A stretch of DNA of 64,000 nt from Desulfuromonas acetexigens (GCF_900111775.1 NZ_FOJJ01000012.1:248001-312000), one strand, 5' to 3'; counted from the first letter of the stretch, positions 34,738-43,666 are shown. Made by a program: numbers and translations. Notes: generated by a model from the sequence alone, not told the origin.

Positions 34738-36777
34738 ATGAATCTATCTATGCTCAATCCCCAGCAGCAGGCGGCGGTCCGCCATGACCAGGGGCCTTTG
34801 CTCCTTCTGGCCGGGGCCGGCTCGGGCAAGACCCGGGTCATCACCAGCCGTATCGCCTATCTGGTCGGTGAGCGGGGCGTTCCCCCGGACCGGATTCTGG
34901 CCGTCACCTTCACCAATAAGGCCGCTCGCGAGATGCAGGAGCGGGTGACGGAAGAGGTCGGCCGCAAACGGGCCAAGGGGATGGTCGTCGCCACCTTCCA
35001 TGCCCTTTGCGTGCGCATGCTCAAAGAGGATATCGAACGCCTCGGCTACAAGAAGAACTTTTCCATCTACGCCACCGCCGATCAGGCTCGACTGGTGCGC
35101 GACCTGATGCAGCAGCTGCAGGTCGACGGCAAGAAGTTCGATGCCGAACGCCTGTTGTGGATCATCTCCGACGCCAAGAACCGCCTGGTGCCGCCGGAGC
35201 GCTTCATCCCCCGCGACCGGGACGAATACTCCACCCTCGCCGCCGAACTCTATCCCCGTTATCAGAAGGCGCTCAAGGCCTTCAACGCCGTCGATTTCGA
35301 CGACCTCATCATGCTTGTCGTGCGCCTGCTGCAAGAATTCCCCGAGGTGCGGGAGAAGTATCAGGAACGCTTCCGTTACCTGATGGTCGACGAATACCAG
35401 GACACCAACGCCGCCCAGTACCTGCTGCTCAAGCTCCTCGCCGGCAAGCATCGCAACCTCTGCGTGGTCGGCGACGACGATCAGTCGATCTACGGCTGGC
35501 GGGGCGCCGATCTTGGCAATATCCTTGATTTCGAGAAGGATTTTTCCGGCGCCGCGGTCATCCGCCTGGAGCAGAACTACCGCTCCACCGGCAACATCCT
35601 GGCCGCCGCCAACGCCGTCATCCGCAACAACAAAAAGCGCAAGGACAAGGCCCTGTGGACCTCGGGCGAGCCCGGGCGGCGCATCGAGTATCTGCGCTGC
35701 GAGGACGAGGAGGACGAGGCGCGGCTGGTGATGGAGCGCATCCACGCCGAGCGCTTCAAGCACAACCTCGCCTATCGCGACTTCGCCATTCTCTACCGCA
35801 CCAACGTCCAGTCGCGGGCTTTCGAGGAGCAGCTGCGCTACGAGAATATTCCCTATGTGCTCATCGGCGGGCAGCAGTTCTTCGACCGCAAGGAGGTCAA
35901 GGACGCCATCGCCTATTTGCGCGTGCTCGTTAATCCCCGGGACGAGGTCAATTTGCTGCGGATTCTCAACTACCCCAAGCGCGGCATCGGCGAAACCAGC
36001 GCCGACCGCCTGATCCGCCACTCGGCCGAACTGAACCGGCCCCTCTGGGAGGTGTTGGCCGACGCCGCCGGGGTCAACGATCTCGGCGATAAGACGGTCG
36101 AGGCGGTGACCGGATTCGTCACCCTGCTCGAACGCTACCGCAAATCCTTCGCCCGTACCCGCGACCTGGCCCATACCGCCCGGGAGCTCTTCGCCGAGAT
36201 CAAACTGGAGGATGAAATCTATCGGGGGACCGATGATCCGGTGAAGGCCCGCCGCCGCGCCGACAACGTCGAAGAGGTGGTGAACGCCATGGCCTCCTAC
36301 CAAGAGCGGGAGGAAAAACCGACCCTGGCCGGGTTTCTCGACAAGGTGTCGCTCCTCGACCGGGACCAGCCCAACCGTGACGGCAAGGAGAAGAAACTGC
36401 AACAGGATGCTGTTGTCCTGATGAGCCTCCATTCGAGCAAGGGGCTGGAATTCCCCGTGGTTTTCATGGTCGGGATGGAAGAGGAATACCTGCCGCACAA
36501 GAAGTCGATCGAGGAAAGTTTCGATATCGAAGAGGAGCGCCGCCTCTGCTACGTCGGCATCACCCGCGCCCGCAATCATCTGCTGCTGCTGAACGCCGCC
36601 GCCCGCAAGAAATACGGCAAGCCCCAACCCCGGGTGCCGAGCCGCTTTCTCGAAGAGATTCCCGCCGAACTTCTCGACCGCAAGACCGGCGACACCCCCC
36701 CCATCACCGGCGAGCCCGAACAGGAAAAGATGGCGACGAACTTTTTTGCCAACATGAAGGCGATGCTGGAGGAATAA
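34738..36777 (+). CDS. Rep/PcrA/UvrD-type superfamily 1 DNA helicase
   Basis: 679 residues, close to Rep in length. All SF1A motifs are present: LLAGAGSGKTRVI (Walker A), VTFTNKAAREM (Ia), MVDEYQDTN (Walker B), GDDDQSIYGWRGAD (III), LEQNYRS (IV), LMSLHSSKGLEFPVVF (V) and RRLCYVGITRAR (VI). It unwinds DNA 3' to 5' in replication restart or repair. Motif spacing suits Rep better than UvrD, but the names are hard to separate by eye. A strong terminator follows. Confidence 0.92.
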   Translation: MNLSMLNPQQQAAVRHDQGPLLLLAGAGSGKTRVITSRIAYLVGERGVPPDRILAVTFTNKAAREMQERVTEEVGRKRAKGMVVATFHALCVRMLKEDIERLGYKKNFSIYATADQARLVRDLMQQLQVDGKKFDAERLLWIISDAKNRLVPPERFIPRDRDEYSTLAAELYPRYQKALKAFNAVDFDDLIMLVVRLLQEFPEVREKYQERFRYLMVDEYQDTNAAQYLLLKLLAGKHRNLCVVGDDDQSIYGWRGADLGNILDFEKDFSGAAVIRLEQNYRSTGNILAAANAVIRNNKKRKDKALWTSGEPGRRIEYLRCEDEEDEARLVMERIHAERFKHNLAYRDFAILYRTNVQSRAFEEQLRYENIPYVLIGGQQFFDRKEVKDAIAYLRVLVNPRDEVNLLRILNYPKRGIGETSADRLIRHSAELNRPLWEVLADAAGVNDLGDKTVEAVTGFVTLLERYRKSFARTRDLAHTARELFAEIKLEDEIYRGTDDPVKARRRADNVEEVVNAMASYQEREEKPTLAGFLDKVSLLDRDQPNRDGKEKKLQQDAVVLMSLHSSKGLEFPVVFMVGMEEEYLPHKKSIEESFDIEEERRLCYVGITRARNHLLLLNAAARKKYGKPQPRVPSRFLEEIPAELLDRKTGDTPPITGEPEQEKMATNFFANMKAMLEE

Positions 36778-36807
36778 AAAAAGGGCGGTCTGCGAACCGC
36801 CCTTTTT
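36775..36807. terminator. Bidirectional terminator between helicase and cytochrome b5-like genes
   Basis: Stem AAGGGCGGT/ACCGCCCTT (36781-36789 with 36796-36804) has a 6-nt loop. A T-run follows on the plus strand and an A-run precedes it, giving a T-run on the minus strand. It ends both convergent transcripts. Confidence 0.88.
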
Positions 36808-36814
36808 CATTTCC

Positions 36815-37075
36815 TTAAAAAATCCCCCACTTCTTCTTTTTCGGCGGCTCCGGCTCTTCCAGATGGCCTACGACCGGAAAACGTTCCACCACCGCCCGCA
36901 CATGGGGCGCCGACTTCAGTTCCTCGGTCAGATCCGCCCCCGCCTGGTGCATCCCCTGGTGATTCCCCGCTTGCCACAGGGGGCTCTCGCTCACGTCATA
37001 GACCTTCTCGTTTACCGCCACATAGGCTTTGCGACCGTCGCGGCCGTCGAATTTTGCCAGTTCTTCCTTGGTCAT
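36815..37075 (-). CDS. Cytochrome b5-like heme/steroid-binding domain protein
   Basis: 86 residues. The protein begins MTKEELAKFDGRDGRKAYVA and contains VYDVSESPLW and HQAGADLTEEL; the His of this block and that in SAPHVRAVV resemble the axial ligand positions of small b5-type domains. A Pro-Lys tail (EPPKKKKWGIF) ends the protein. The ATG at 37075 has AGGAGG upstream. There is no signal peptide, so it is cytosolic. It may carry heme b or bind a hydrophobic ligand; its partner is unknown. Confidence 0.8.
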   Translation of the reverse strand: MTKEELAKFDGRDGRKAYVAVNEKVYDVSESPLWQAGNHQGMHQAGADLTEELKSAPHVRAVVERFPVVGHLEEPEPPKKKKWGIF

Positions 37076-37644
37076 GTAGACACCTCCTGAAATGAATGAT
37101 TCGTCTCCCGGGGATAGCACTCTCCGGGGCATCAGTGCATTAAAGCATATCTGGGAATCGACGGATTGCCAGCTGGTCCGGTTGCCGGTTTTTTTGACTG
37201 TAGATTCCGAATTGGTCATCGATCCGGTTTTTTGACGGAATTGGTGCCGCCATTTGCTTGCCATTCGGCGAATGTCTGCTAGCTATTTCTTAACGCTGAA
37301 AATAAATGGGAGTTCTTCTAGAGGAATGATGAAAGAAACTTTAGTGAAAGACTTGTCTATTGGATTTTGCTTAAACTGGAAATATTGTCGATAAAACCGA
37401 CGGTTGGGCTTTGATTCAATTATTAAAATATCCCGCATAGTTGATAAAGGATGGGCTAATGTATCGATATTGTTGATGAAAAAAACAAGCTGAATGCACT
37501 TTTGGCGCGCGGAATGCATCCTGCTCAAAACTGATTTTCTTTTTTGTAGCATCGTAAGGTCGGTTCGCATCGGTGGCGGCGATTGGTTGGGAGGCCGGTT
37601 CCGCTCCCGGAGTTTTTCACGAAATCATGTAGACAGGAGGTAGC
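37076..37644. other. 569-bp intergenic region upstream of the second electron conduit
   Basis: This is the longest gene-free stretch and is clearly more AT-rich than its surroundings at 37280-37560. A minus-strand frame at 37283-37570 has no ribosome site or recognisable family, and I do not call it. A sigma-54-like site lies at 37503-37518 and the ribosome site CAGGAGG of the barrel gene lies near 37634-37640. It probably holds divergent control sites for the b5-like gene and the conduit operon. Confidence 0.6.
37503..37518 (+). promoter_or_regulatory. Sigma-54-like promoter upstream of the barrel-decaheme operon
   Basis: TGGCGCG-CGGA-ATGCA has GG at 37504-37505 and GC at 37516-37517 with the required 10 bases between; two of the strongly conserved bases differ from consensus. 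It lies about 127 bp before the ATG at 37645. Confidence 0.45.
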
Positions 37645-38874
37645 ATGAGAGTCTGGCAAGGATTTTTGATGGGCGTGCTGTTGGTGCCGCTGGCCCTGTG
37701 GCCGGCTGATCCGGCGGCGGCAGCCTCGGTTTCCGGTCGGGCAAGTACCGTGCTCGAATGGTATGACTCGGCCAACGAGGAAACCTCGCTGCCGGTATAC
37801 CAGTACCTGCAACTGAACGCGAAGGATATCGGCGCCAAGGGCTACAATTTCAAGGCCTACGGTCGGCTTGGCAACGATCTGAACGACGAGGAGAATATCA
37901 AGAGCCGCCTCTATTACGCTTATCTCGAAAAGAAAGACCTCTTCGAGGGCTTCGATTTCCGTCTCGGTCGCCAGTTCATCTCCACCACCGCCGGCGCCTC
38001 ATTGATGGATGGTCTTTCCCTCAACTACACCCTGCTCGACGATTACCAGATCAAGGTCTTCGGCGGCGGGGACGTCAGCTACTACCAGGGTTACAACGCC
38101 AAGGACGTGGTCACCGGCGTTGAAGTTTCCGGCAACTTTTTCGACAGCCTCGACCTCTCCCTGAGCTATCTGCAGAAGTGGGACGAAGGTTTGCTCGGCC
38201 AGGAGCTGCTCGGCTTCGACGCCAGTTACGACCTGAACGGCAAGCTCTGGCTCTACAACGAACTGCAGTGGGACATCCTCTCCGAGCGGCTTAGCTATGC
38301 CCAGGTCGGCGGTAAATACCGCTTCGACTTCCCCCTGACCGCCCGCCTCGAATACCTCTACAGCCTGCCGGTCTTCTCCTCCACCTCGATCTATTCGGTC
38401 TTTGCTGTCGCCGAGTACGAAGAAGTGCTGGCCGAAGTCACCTACAACATCCGCCGCGATATCCAGCTCTTTGGCCGGTACGTTCGGGAGATCTACGAAG
38501 AGTACAAGGATGCCGACGTCTTCGAGGCGGGGATCGAGAAACTGCGCACCGGCAACTTCTCCGGCTATCTCACCGGCATTTACCGTATTGATGATGACGG
38601 GCAGGATCTCAAGGGCTTCAAGGTGCGCGGCGCCTACCGCATCACCAAGGCGATCGAGGCCGGGCTCGGCCTGAATCTCGACGTGCTCGAGCGGGAGATC
38701 GATTACTTCGACAGCGATACCGATACCGACGACACCACCAGCCGCCGCTACTGGGCCGACATCTCCTGGCGACTGACCGATACGCTCAACCTGGAAGGCA
38801 AGATCGAGCGGGTGGATAGCGATCTGTGGGATTACTACAATCGTGGCACCCTGCGCCTGAACCTTCTCTTCTGA
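37645..38874 (+). CDS. Outer-membrane beta-barrel (porin-like) of an electron conduit
   Basis: 409 residues. A signal peptide (about 1-27, ending AAA) is followed by alternating aromatic and polar strands separated by acidic turns, and the chain ends LRLNLLF with the terminal Phe typical of outer-membrane barrels. It is much shorter than MtrB/PioB (about 700) and lacks cysteine, resembling the shorter porin-like barrels of Geobacter-type conduits. The next two genes encode a periplasmic and a surface decaheme cytochrome with gaps of 15 and 44 bp, so it is likely the sheath through which electrons cross. The exact family cannot be named by eye. Confidence 0.85.
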   Translation: MRVWQGFLMGVLLVPLALWPADPAAAASVSGRASTVLEWYDSANEETSLPVYQYLQLNAKDIGAKGYNFKAYGRLGNDLNDEENIKSRLYYAYLEKKDLFEGFDFRLGRQFISTTAGASLMDGLSLNYTLLDDYQIKVFGGGDVSYYQGYNAKDVVTGVEVSGNFFDSLDLSLSYLQKWDEGLLGQELLGFDASYDLNGKLWLYNELQWDILSERLSYAQVGGKYRFDFPLTARLEYLYSLPVFSSTSIYSVFAVAEYEEVLAEVTYNIRRDIQLFGRYVREIYEEYKDADVFEAGIEKLRTGNFSGYLTGIYRIDDDGQDLKGFKVRGAYRITKAIEAGLGLNLDVLEREIDYFDSDTDTDDTTSRRYWADISWRLTDTLNLEGKIERVDSDLWDYYNRGTLRLNLLF

Positions 38875-38889
38875 CAAGGAGCATCCCAT

Positions 38890-39726
38890 ATGACCCGCAG
38901 AATATTATTCGCACTGATCCCGATGCTGGCCGCCGGCGCGCTGCTGGCCTGGGCGGCGGGCTTCGACCACGAGGCTCACGTCAAGGAGTACGTCGACGGC
39001 GGTGATTGCGCGGCCTGCCACGTTGCCGGCGCGCCTTCCATCATCCCCGAAATCGCCGTCTGCCTCGAATGCCACGGGCAAGAGGAAGTCGGCGGCATCA
39101 GCTTGCCCGCGCCCAAGACCCACGGGCCGCTCTGGGCTCTCAACCACCGCGCCGAAGCCAAGGGCAACGCCATCGACTGCAATGCCTGCCACGAGCAGAG
39201 CGACTGCCTCGACTGCCACAAGGCCGGGTTCTCCCACGAGCAGGGCGCTTTCAGCAACAACATGGTCAACGTGCACCGCAGCGACTTCCACGTCACCCAC
39301 CCCATCGCCGCCCGCACCGACCAGAACCTCTGCTCCAGCTGTCACGAGCCCAATTACTGCAACGAGTGCCACGACCGCTTCCAGATGCGCGGCAGCGACA
39401 TCGGCAGCCCCTCGCACCGGCGCACTTTCGACATGGGTTTGGATGTTGCTGTCGGGCATGAGAACTTTACCGAAGCCATGTGTGACGATTGTCATCTGAC
39501 CGATTCCGTCTCCCCTAGTTACCATACCTGGTCGATCGGGCATGCCCGCGAGGCCCGGCGTTCACTGGCGACCTGCCAGGCCTGCCATCCCGATGGTGAT
39601 GTCTGTCTCAAGTGTCACAGTGCCCGCGGGGGACTGAAAATCAACCCCCATGGTAACGACTGGGGTGATCGCAAGGGCAGCCTTAATGACGCCAGCAACG
39701 GTAAGACGTGCAGAAGATGTCACTAG
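38890..39726 (+). CDS. Periplasmic decaheme c-type cytochrome
   Basis: 278 residues with a signal peptide (1-23). Ten CxxCH motifs are present: CAACH, CLECH, CNACH, CLDCH, CSSCH, CNECH, CDDCH, CQACH, CLKCH and CRRCH. The last motif is the very C-terminus, its His being the final residue before the stop. Extra His residues between motifs can serve as distal ligands. It starts 15 bp after the barrel gene and would hand electrons from the periplasm to the barrel-bound complex. It is unlike DmsE/MtrA in motif spacing, so it belongs to another decaheme family. Confidence 0.93.
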   Translation: MTRRILFALIPMLAAGALLAWAAGFDHEAHVKEYVDGGDCAACHVAGAPSIIPEIAVCLECHGQEEVGGISLPAPKTHGPLWALNHRAEAKGNAIDCNACHEQSDCLDCHKAGFSHEQGAFSNNMVNVHRSDFHVTHPIAARTDQNLCSSCHEPNYCNECHDRFQMRGSDIGSPSHRRTFDMGLDVAVGHENFTEAMCDDCHLTDSVSPSYHTWSIGHAREARRSLATCQACHPDGDVCLKCHSARGGLKINPHGNDWGDRKGSLNDASNGKTCRRCH

Positions 39727-39770
39727 CGCTTTCCGGACCATTCATGGAGAAAGAAAAAAGGAGGCACTTT

Positions 39771-42221
39771 ATGTACCGAAGGATGCTTGTTTTGCTTGTA
39801 GCGCTGTTCTGCTCCTCAATCATGCTTTGGGGGTGCGGCAGCAGCGGTGGCGGTGGCAGCTCGGTTTCTGTCCCTGTGGAAGACGATAGCGCCGCCGTTA
39901 ACGATCCCACCCCGACCGTTCCGGTGAACTCCGCCGTGGCCCGGACCAATTGGGCTGTTGTGCCGCAGTTGGACATTGCCGACGCAACAGTCGCTGACGA
40001 CGGCAAGCTCACGGTCAACTTCACCTTGGCCGACCAGTCGGGTGCCCCTCTGACGGGATTGACAGGCTTCAGCTTCATTGCCGCTCAACTGGTCCCTTCC
40101 GGGGATCTAATCAGTGGGGCCCAAGATGCGCAAGATCCCTTCTTCTGGCAGAGCTATATCAACCGGGTTGAAGACGCCAGTGCCGCCGGCACCTCGGGGG
40201 GACAGCCGAATAATGTCGGCCCCGGTGGTGCCCCGGTCTATGAAAAGGCGATCCAGGCAACCACCGAAAGCAACGGCACCCTGGTTGACAACGGCAACGG
40301 CAGCTACTCTTACACGTTTAGTACGAACCTCAAGACTGGCACCTTCTTTCCGGTAGACCCGGCGACCATGACGTATGCATTTCTTGGGGACACTGCTCTC
40401 GCTTTTGACGCCAACCGCACCCATCGTGTTGCGATTCAGTTCAGCGGCGTCACGCCGGCGGAGCGTGCGCCGGTCAATGCCTTTTACGACTTTATTCCCG
40501 CGACCGGTCTGGCCATCGACCCGGCGGTGGACGCTTCCCGTCTGGTGGCTGAAACCGCTTCCTGTAACGCCTGTCACGACGGCCGCCTAGCGCTTCACGG
40601 GGGCAATCGCACCGAGGTAGGTTACTGCGTCACGTGTCACAACCCCGGGACCGTCGATGCCAACAGTGGCTTCAATCTCGATATGGCCAATATGGTCCAC
40701 AAGATTCATCGAGGTCAGAACCTGCCCAGTGTCAAGGCAGGCGATGAGTATGCCATCTGGGGCTATCGCGGGACGGAGCACAACTATTCCGAAGTGGTCT
40801 ATCCCTCTCTTTATTACGGATCGACGGCCGAACCGCTCAATTGCACCGCCTGCCATACCAGCACCGCCAGCACTCCCGACGGCGACAACTGGTATACAAA
40901 AACATCCGATCTTGCCTGCTTCTCCTGCCACGATCAGTTGGAAGTCGGTAAGGAGTTTGCGTACCATGCGGGGGGTACCTATGACCGCCATGACCAAACG
41001 GCGGGGTCCGACCCCTACCCGGCAGATCAAGCCAATATTGATGCCCGCAACTGTGGCGGATGTCACACGGGAACCGCCACAGATCTTCCGAGGCTTTATC
41101 GCCGAACTTTTTATGCCCATTCTCACGACTTCGCCCGGCCCCAATTCCGCTACGTCATCGAATCGGTATCGGTCAACGCCAATCGCCAACCGGTCATTCG
41201 TTTCCGCGTCCAGCAGCGCGCCAATGCCGGAGCGGCCTTCGCAGACATGGATCTCTTAGCGCAACTTCCCGAGTATACTCCGGTTTACGGTGGAGCGGCG
41301 GTACGTCTTTCGAGTGGACCGAACTTTGCCTTGATCTATTCGACCACCGGGACGGACTGGGATCTCAACCGCCCCAATGGTCAACCTGCTTCCGCGTCCC
41401 TGGCGAATCTCGGCGCGGGCACGAAGGATGGAGCGGGCACCGGCAGTGGCAGCGCCGGGACTTTGGTCGCCAATGGCGATGGTTCGTTCACCGCGACGGT
41501 CACCGGGGGCAGTTATCCCGCCGGCGCGACTCGACGTGCCGTTTTTATGCAAGGATATTTCCAACTTGGTACCGCACGGCTCGATACGCCCTCGCCCCTG
41601 ACTTTCGTCGATGGCGATACCGCTCGGCGGGAAATTGTCGAGCAGGACAAGTGCCTCGGTTGCCATGGCGGCATCGGGTTCCATGGTGGCAACCGAGTGG
41701 ATAACCCCTTGGTTTGCGCCGGTTGTCACAACCCGCGCCTGACCAGCAGCGGACACACGCTTCCCGATGGTCAGCCGGAGGATGAAGTCAGTAATAATCT
41801 CAAGGACATGATTCACGGTATTCATGGCGGAACATTAGTCGGCGTGCGTAATTTTAACGGCAATGCAACCGCCTATGACTTCACCACGATCATGTACCCC
41901 GGGGTTCTCTCCAATTGTCTTTCTTGCCACAAAGAAGGGACGTTTGGGCAGCCCGCGACCGGTACGGCGGTAACCACCAATGTCACCTTGGATCGTACCG
42001 CCGCTGAAGCCGGTGCCGATGACCTCGTGACCAGTCCTTACAGCGCCAGCTGTGTCGGCTGTCACAACAGTACGGAAGCGATTGCGCACTTCAGGGATTT
42101 TAACGGCTCCGTGAGGGCCAAGCGTTCTGATGTGGTTGGTGGAGAAGAGCGTTGTGCCCTTTGCCACAGCATCTCGAATCCGGTCGAGCCCGTTGATGGG
42201 GTGCATAGCGGGCTGCAATAG
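39771..42221 (+). CDS. OmcA/MtrC-family surface decaheme lipoprotein cytochrome
   Basis: 816 residues from the ATG at 39771, which has AAGGAGG upstream. The lipobox LWGC is followed by a Ser/Gly linker. Ten CxxCH motifs fall in two groups of five (CNACH, CVTCH, CTACH, CFSCH, CGGCH, then CLGCH, CAGCH, CLSCH, CVGCH, CALCH), separated by a beta-rich domain, the four-domain plan of OmcA/MtrC-type outer-surface cytochromes. These pass electrons to extracellular acceptors such as metal oxides. It is the third gene of the conduit operon. Confidence 0.94.
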   Translation: MYRRMLVLLVALFCSSIMLWGCGSSGGGGSSVSVPVEDDSAAVNDPTPTVPVNSAVARTNWAVVPQLDIADATVADDGKLTVNFTLADQSGAPLTGLTGFSFIAAQLVPSGDLISGAQDAQDPFFWQSYINRVEDASAAGTSGGQPNNVGPGGAPVYEKAIQATTESNGTLVDNGNGSYSYTFSTNLKTGTFFPVDPATMTYAFLGDTALAFDANRTHRVAIQFSGVTPAERAPVNAFYDFIPATGLAIDPAVDASRLVAETASCNACHDGRLALHGGNRTEVGYCVTCHNPGTVDANSGFNLDMANMVHKIHRGQNLPSVKAGDEYAIWGYRGTEHNYSEVVYPSLYYGSTAEPLNCTACHTSTASTPDGDNWYTKTSDLACFSCHDQLEVGKEFAYHAGGTYDRHDQTAGSDPYPADQANIDARNCGGCHTGTATDLPRLYRRTFYAHSHDFARPQFRYVIESVSVNANRQPVIRFRVQQRANAGAAFADMDLLAQLPEYTPVYGGAAVRLSSGPNFALIYSTTGTDWDLNRPNGQPASASLANLGAGTKDGAGTGSGSAGTLVANGDGSFTATVTGGSYPAGATRRAVFMQGYFQLGTARLDTPSPLTFVDGDTARREIVEQDKCLGCHGGIGFHGGNRVDNPLVCAGCHNPRLTSSGHTLPDGQPEDEVSNNLKDMIHGIHGGTLVGVRNFNGNATAYDFTTIMYPGVLSNCLSCHKEGTFGQPATGTAVTTNVTLDRTAAEAGADDLVTSPYSASCVGCHNSTEAIAHFRDFNGSVRAKRSDVVGGEERCALCHSISNPVEPVDGVHSGLQ

Positions 42222-42258
42222 ACTGGGAATTGTATTGGTTTTTGTTTGAAGTAGAAGA

Positions 42259-42327
42259 AAGCGACGGGCTAAGGCCCGTCGCTTCAGACTGCTGACAAAG
42301 TCCCCGTCGAAAGGCGGGGATTTTGTT
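42259..42327 (+). terminator. Two hairpins downstream of the surface cytochrome gene
   Basis: The first is a perfect 11-bp stem (42259-42269 with 42274-42284) without a T-run. The second, CCCCG/CGGGG near 42302-42319, is followed by ATTTTGTTT. Together they probably end the conduit transcript. Confidence 0.55.
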
Positions 42328-42332
42328 TATTA

Positions 42333-42395
42333 TAGACGAAAGGGGACGTATAGACGAAAGGGGACGTTGTAGACGAAAGGGGACGTTGTTTAATT
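42333..42395 (+). repeat. Three direct repeats and left inverted arm of the transposase element
   Basis: TAGACGAAAGGGGACGT occurs three times, starting at 42333, 42351 and 42370. The last runs into AGGGGACGTTGTTTAATT (42378-42395), which is a perfect inverted copy of 43418-43435 on the far side of the transposase gene. Confidence 0.85.
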
Positions 42396-42431
42396 GTTGA
42401 ATAAGGTCCGCCACTTTGCTACTCTCCCACC

Positions 42432-43415
42432 ATGCCCCGTCAAACCCGCCTCGATATTCCCGGTCTGTTGCAGCACGTTATCGTTCGTGGTATCGAACGC
42501 CGGAATATTTTCCGCACCAACACGGATCGGCGCGATTTCGTCGAGCGACTCTCCCGTCTGCTCGTCGAGACCGATACGGACTGCTATGCCTGGGCGTTGA
42601 TCCCCAATCATTTTCACCTCCTCTTAAAGCCCAAAGGCTGTGAACTCAAGCACTTCATGCGTCGGTTGCTGACAGGCTACGCCGTCAATTTCAACAAGCG
42701 GTACCGTCGCAGCGGGCACCTGTTTCAAAACCGCTACAAGTCGATTGTCTGCGAAGAAGACGCCTATCTGCTGGAATTGATCCGTTACATCCATCTCAAT
42801 CCGCTGCGAGCCGGGCTGGTTAAAAACCTGGAGGCTCTTGCGCGTTTCCCCTGGTGCGGTCATGGTGTTCTGCTGGGAAATGCCTCGATGGAGGGGCAAT
42901 CCGTCAAAGACGTCCTTACTCTTTTCGCGGAGCACCCGGCCCCGGCGTGCAAATGCTATCTGGCCTTTGTCGCCGATGGCGTTGCCGTGGGCGAGCGCCC
43001 GGAACTGGTCGGCGGCGGGCTCCGACGCAGTTGCGGCCAGAACATTTCTGAGGAACCACAGGCTTTTGATGAGCGGGTTCTCGGAGGCGGTGATTTTGTG
43101 GAAAAACTAAGTGGGCTTGAGCCGCTGAAAGAGGGTCTCGCCCCAAAGCTCGATCTGGGAAGACTCGCACATCGTGTCGCTGAACATTTCGAGATTGGCA
43201 TCGATGAGCTTGTCGAGAGAGGTCGTTATCCGCAGCGAATCGCGGCTCGCGATCTCTTTTGCTATGTTGCAGTTCGTATCCTTGGCTACAGCGGCGTTCA
43301 GGCCGGGAAGTTGCTGGGGTTGCAACGTTCAGCGGTCAGTCATGCCGTAAGGCGGGGAAAGGTTCTGGCGGAGCAGGGGGGCTGGCGAATAGAGTCAATA
43401 CTGGTAGCTAATTAA
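42432..43415 (+). CDS. REP-associated tyrosine transposase (Y1/HUH type)
   Basis: 327 residues. The N-terminal 150 residues are the Y1_Tnp domain: HVIVRGIERRNIF, the HUH-type metal motif NHFHLLL, and the catalytic Tyr in HLFQNRYKSIVCEED, then RYIHLNPLRAGLV. The C-terminal 80 residues resemble the DnaA C-terminal helix-turn-helix (QRIAARDLFCYVAV, then LLGLQRSAVSHAVRRG), a fusion seen in transposases of this kind. Intact, with matching REP-like repeats on both flanks, so it is probably active on them or was recently. Confidence 0.9.
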   Translation: MPRQTRLDIPGLLQHVIVRGIERRNIFRTNTDRRDFVERLSRLLVETDTDCYAWALIPNHFHLLLKPKGCELKHFMRRLLTGYAVNFNKRYRRSGHLFQNRYKSIVCEEDAYLLELIRYIHLNPLRAGLVKNLEALARFPWCGHGVLLGNASMEGQSVKDVLTLFAEHPAPACKCYLAFVADGVAVGERPELVGGGLRRSCGQNISEEPQAFDERVLGGGDFVEKLSGLEPLKEGLAPKLDLGRLAHRVAEHFEIGIDELVERGRYPQRIAARDLFCYVAVRILGYSGVQAGKLLGLQRSAVSHAVRRGKVLAEQGGWRIESILVAN

Positions 43416-43417
43416 AT

Positions 43418-43557
43418 AATTAAACAACGTCCCCTGCGAGGGAACCAATTAAACAACGTCCCCTGCGAGGGAACGTCCCCTGCGAGGGAACCCAACGTCC
43501 CCTGCGAGGGAACCCAACGTCCCCTGCGAGGGAACCCAACGTCCCCTGCGAGGGAAC
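43418..43557. repeat. Right inverted arm and six-copy REP-like array
   Basis: AATTAAACAACGTCCCCT occurs at 43418 and 43447. The 18-mer CGTCCCCTGCGAGGGAAC occurs six times, starting at 43428, 43457, 43474, 43496, 43518 and 43540; the last three are at exact 22-bp intervals. Each unit can form a small TCCC/GGGA hairpin. There are no unique spacers, so this is not CRISPR. Confidence 0.88.
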
Positions 43558-43600
43558 CCCACCACTTGGGAAAAGCCGGGGTCAAAAATCTGGGGTCAAG

Positions 43601-43666
43601 TCTTGAAAAGCAACTTTTTCTAAGTTGTCCCGGCTGATGCGGTTCACTTTCGTTCACCGCATCCTA
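43601..43666. repeat. Direct repeat, copy 1, flanking the toxin-antitoxin pair
   Basis: About 66 bp, similar to 44428-44492. Both begin TCTTGAAAAG and end with a hairpin, arms GATGCGGT and ACCGCATC, followed by CCTA. The vapC stop codon lies in the last bases of this copy. Confidence 0.8.

Noticed and set aside
34744-36810. A 688-codon minus-strand open frame opposite the helicase gene.
   Set aside because: All seven helicase motifs are on the plus strand; the antisense frame has no domain.
37283-37570. 95-codon minus-strand frame in the gap before the second conduit.
   Set aside because: No ribosome site and no recognisable family, lower GC than the genes, and it covers a probable promoter.
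43428-43557. CRISPR array.
   Set aside because: The 18-mer repeats have spacers of 4 bp or less in the regular part, with no unique spacers and no cas genes. It is a REP-like array.
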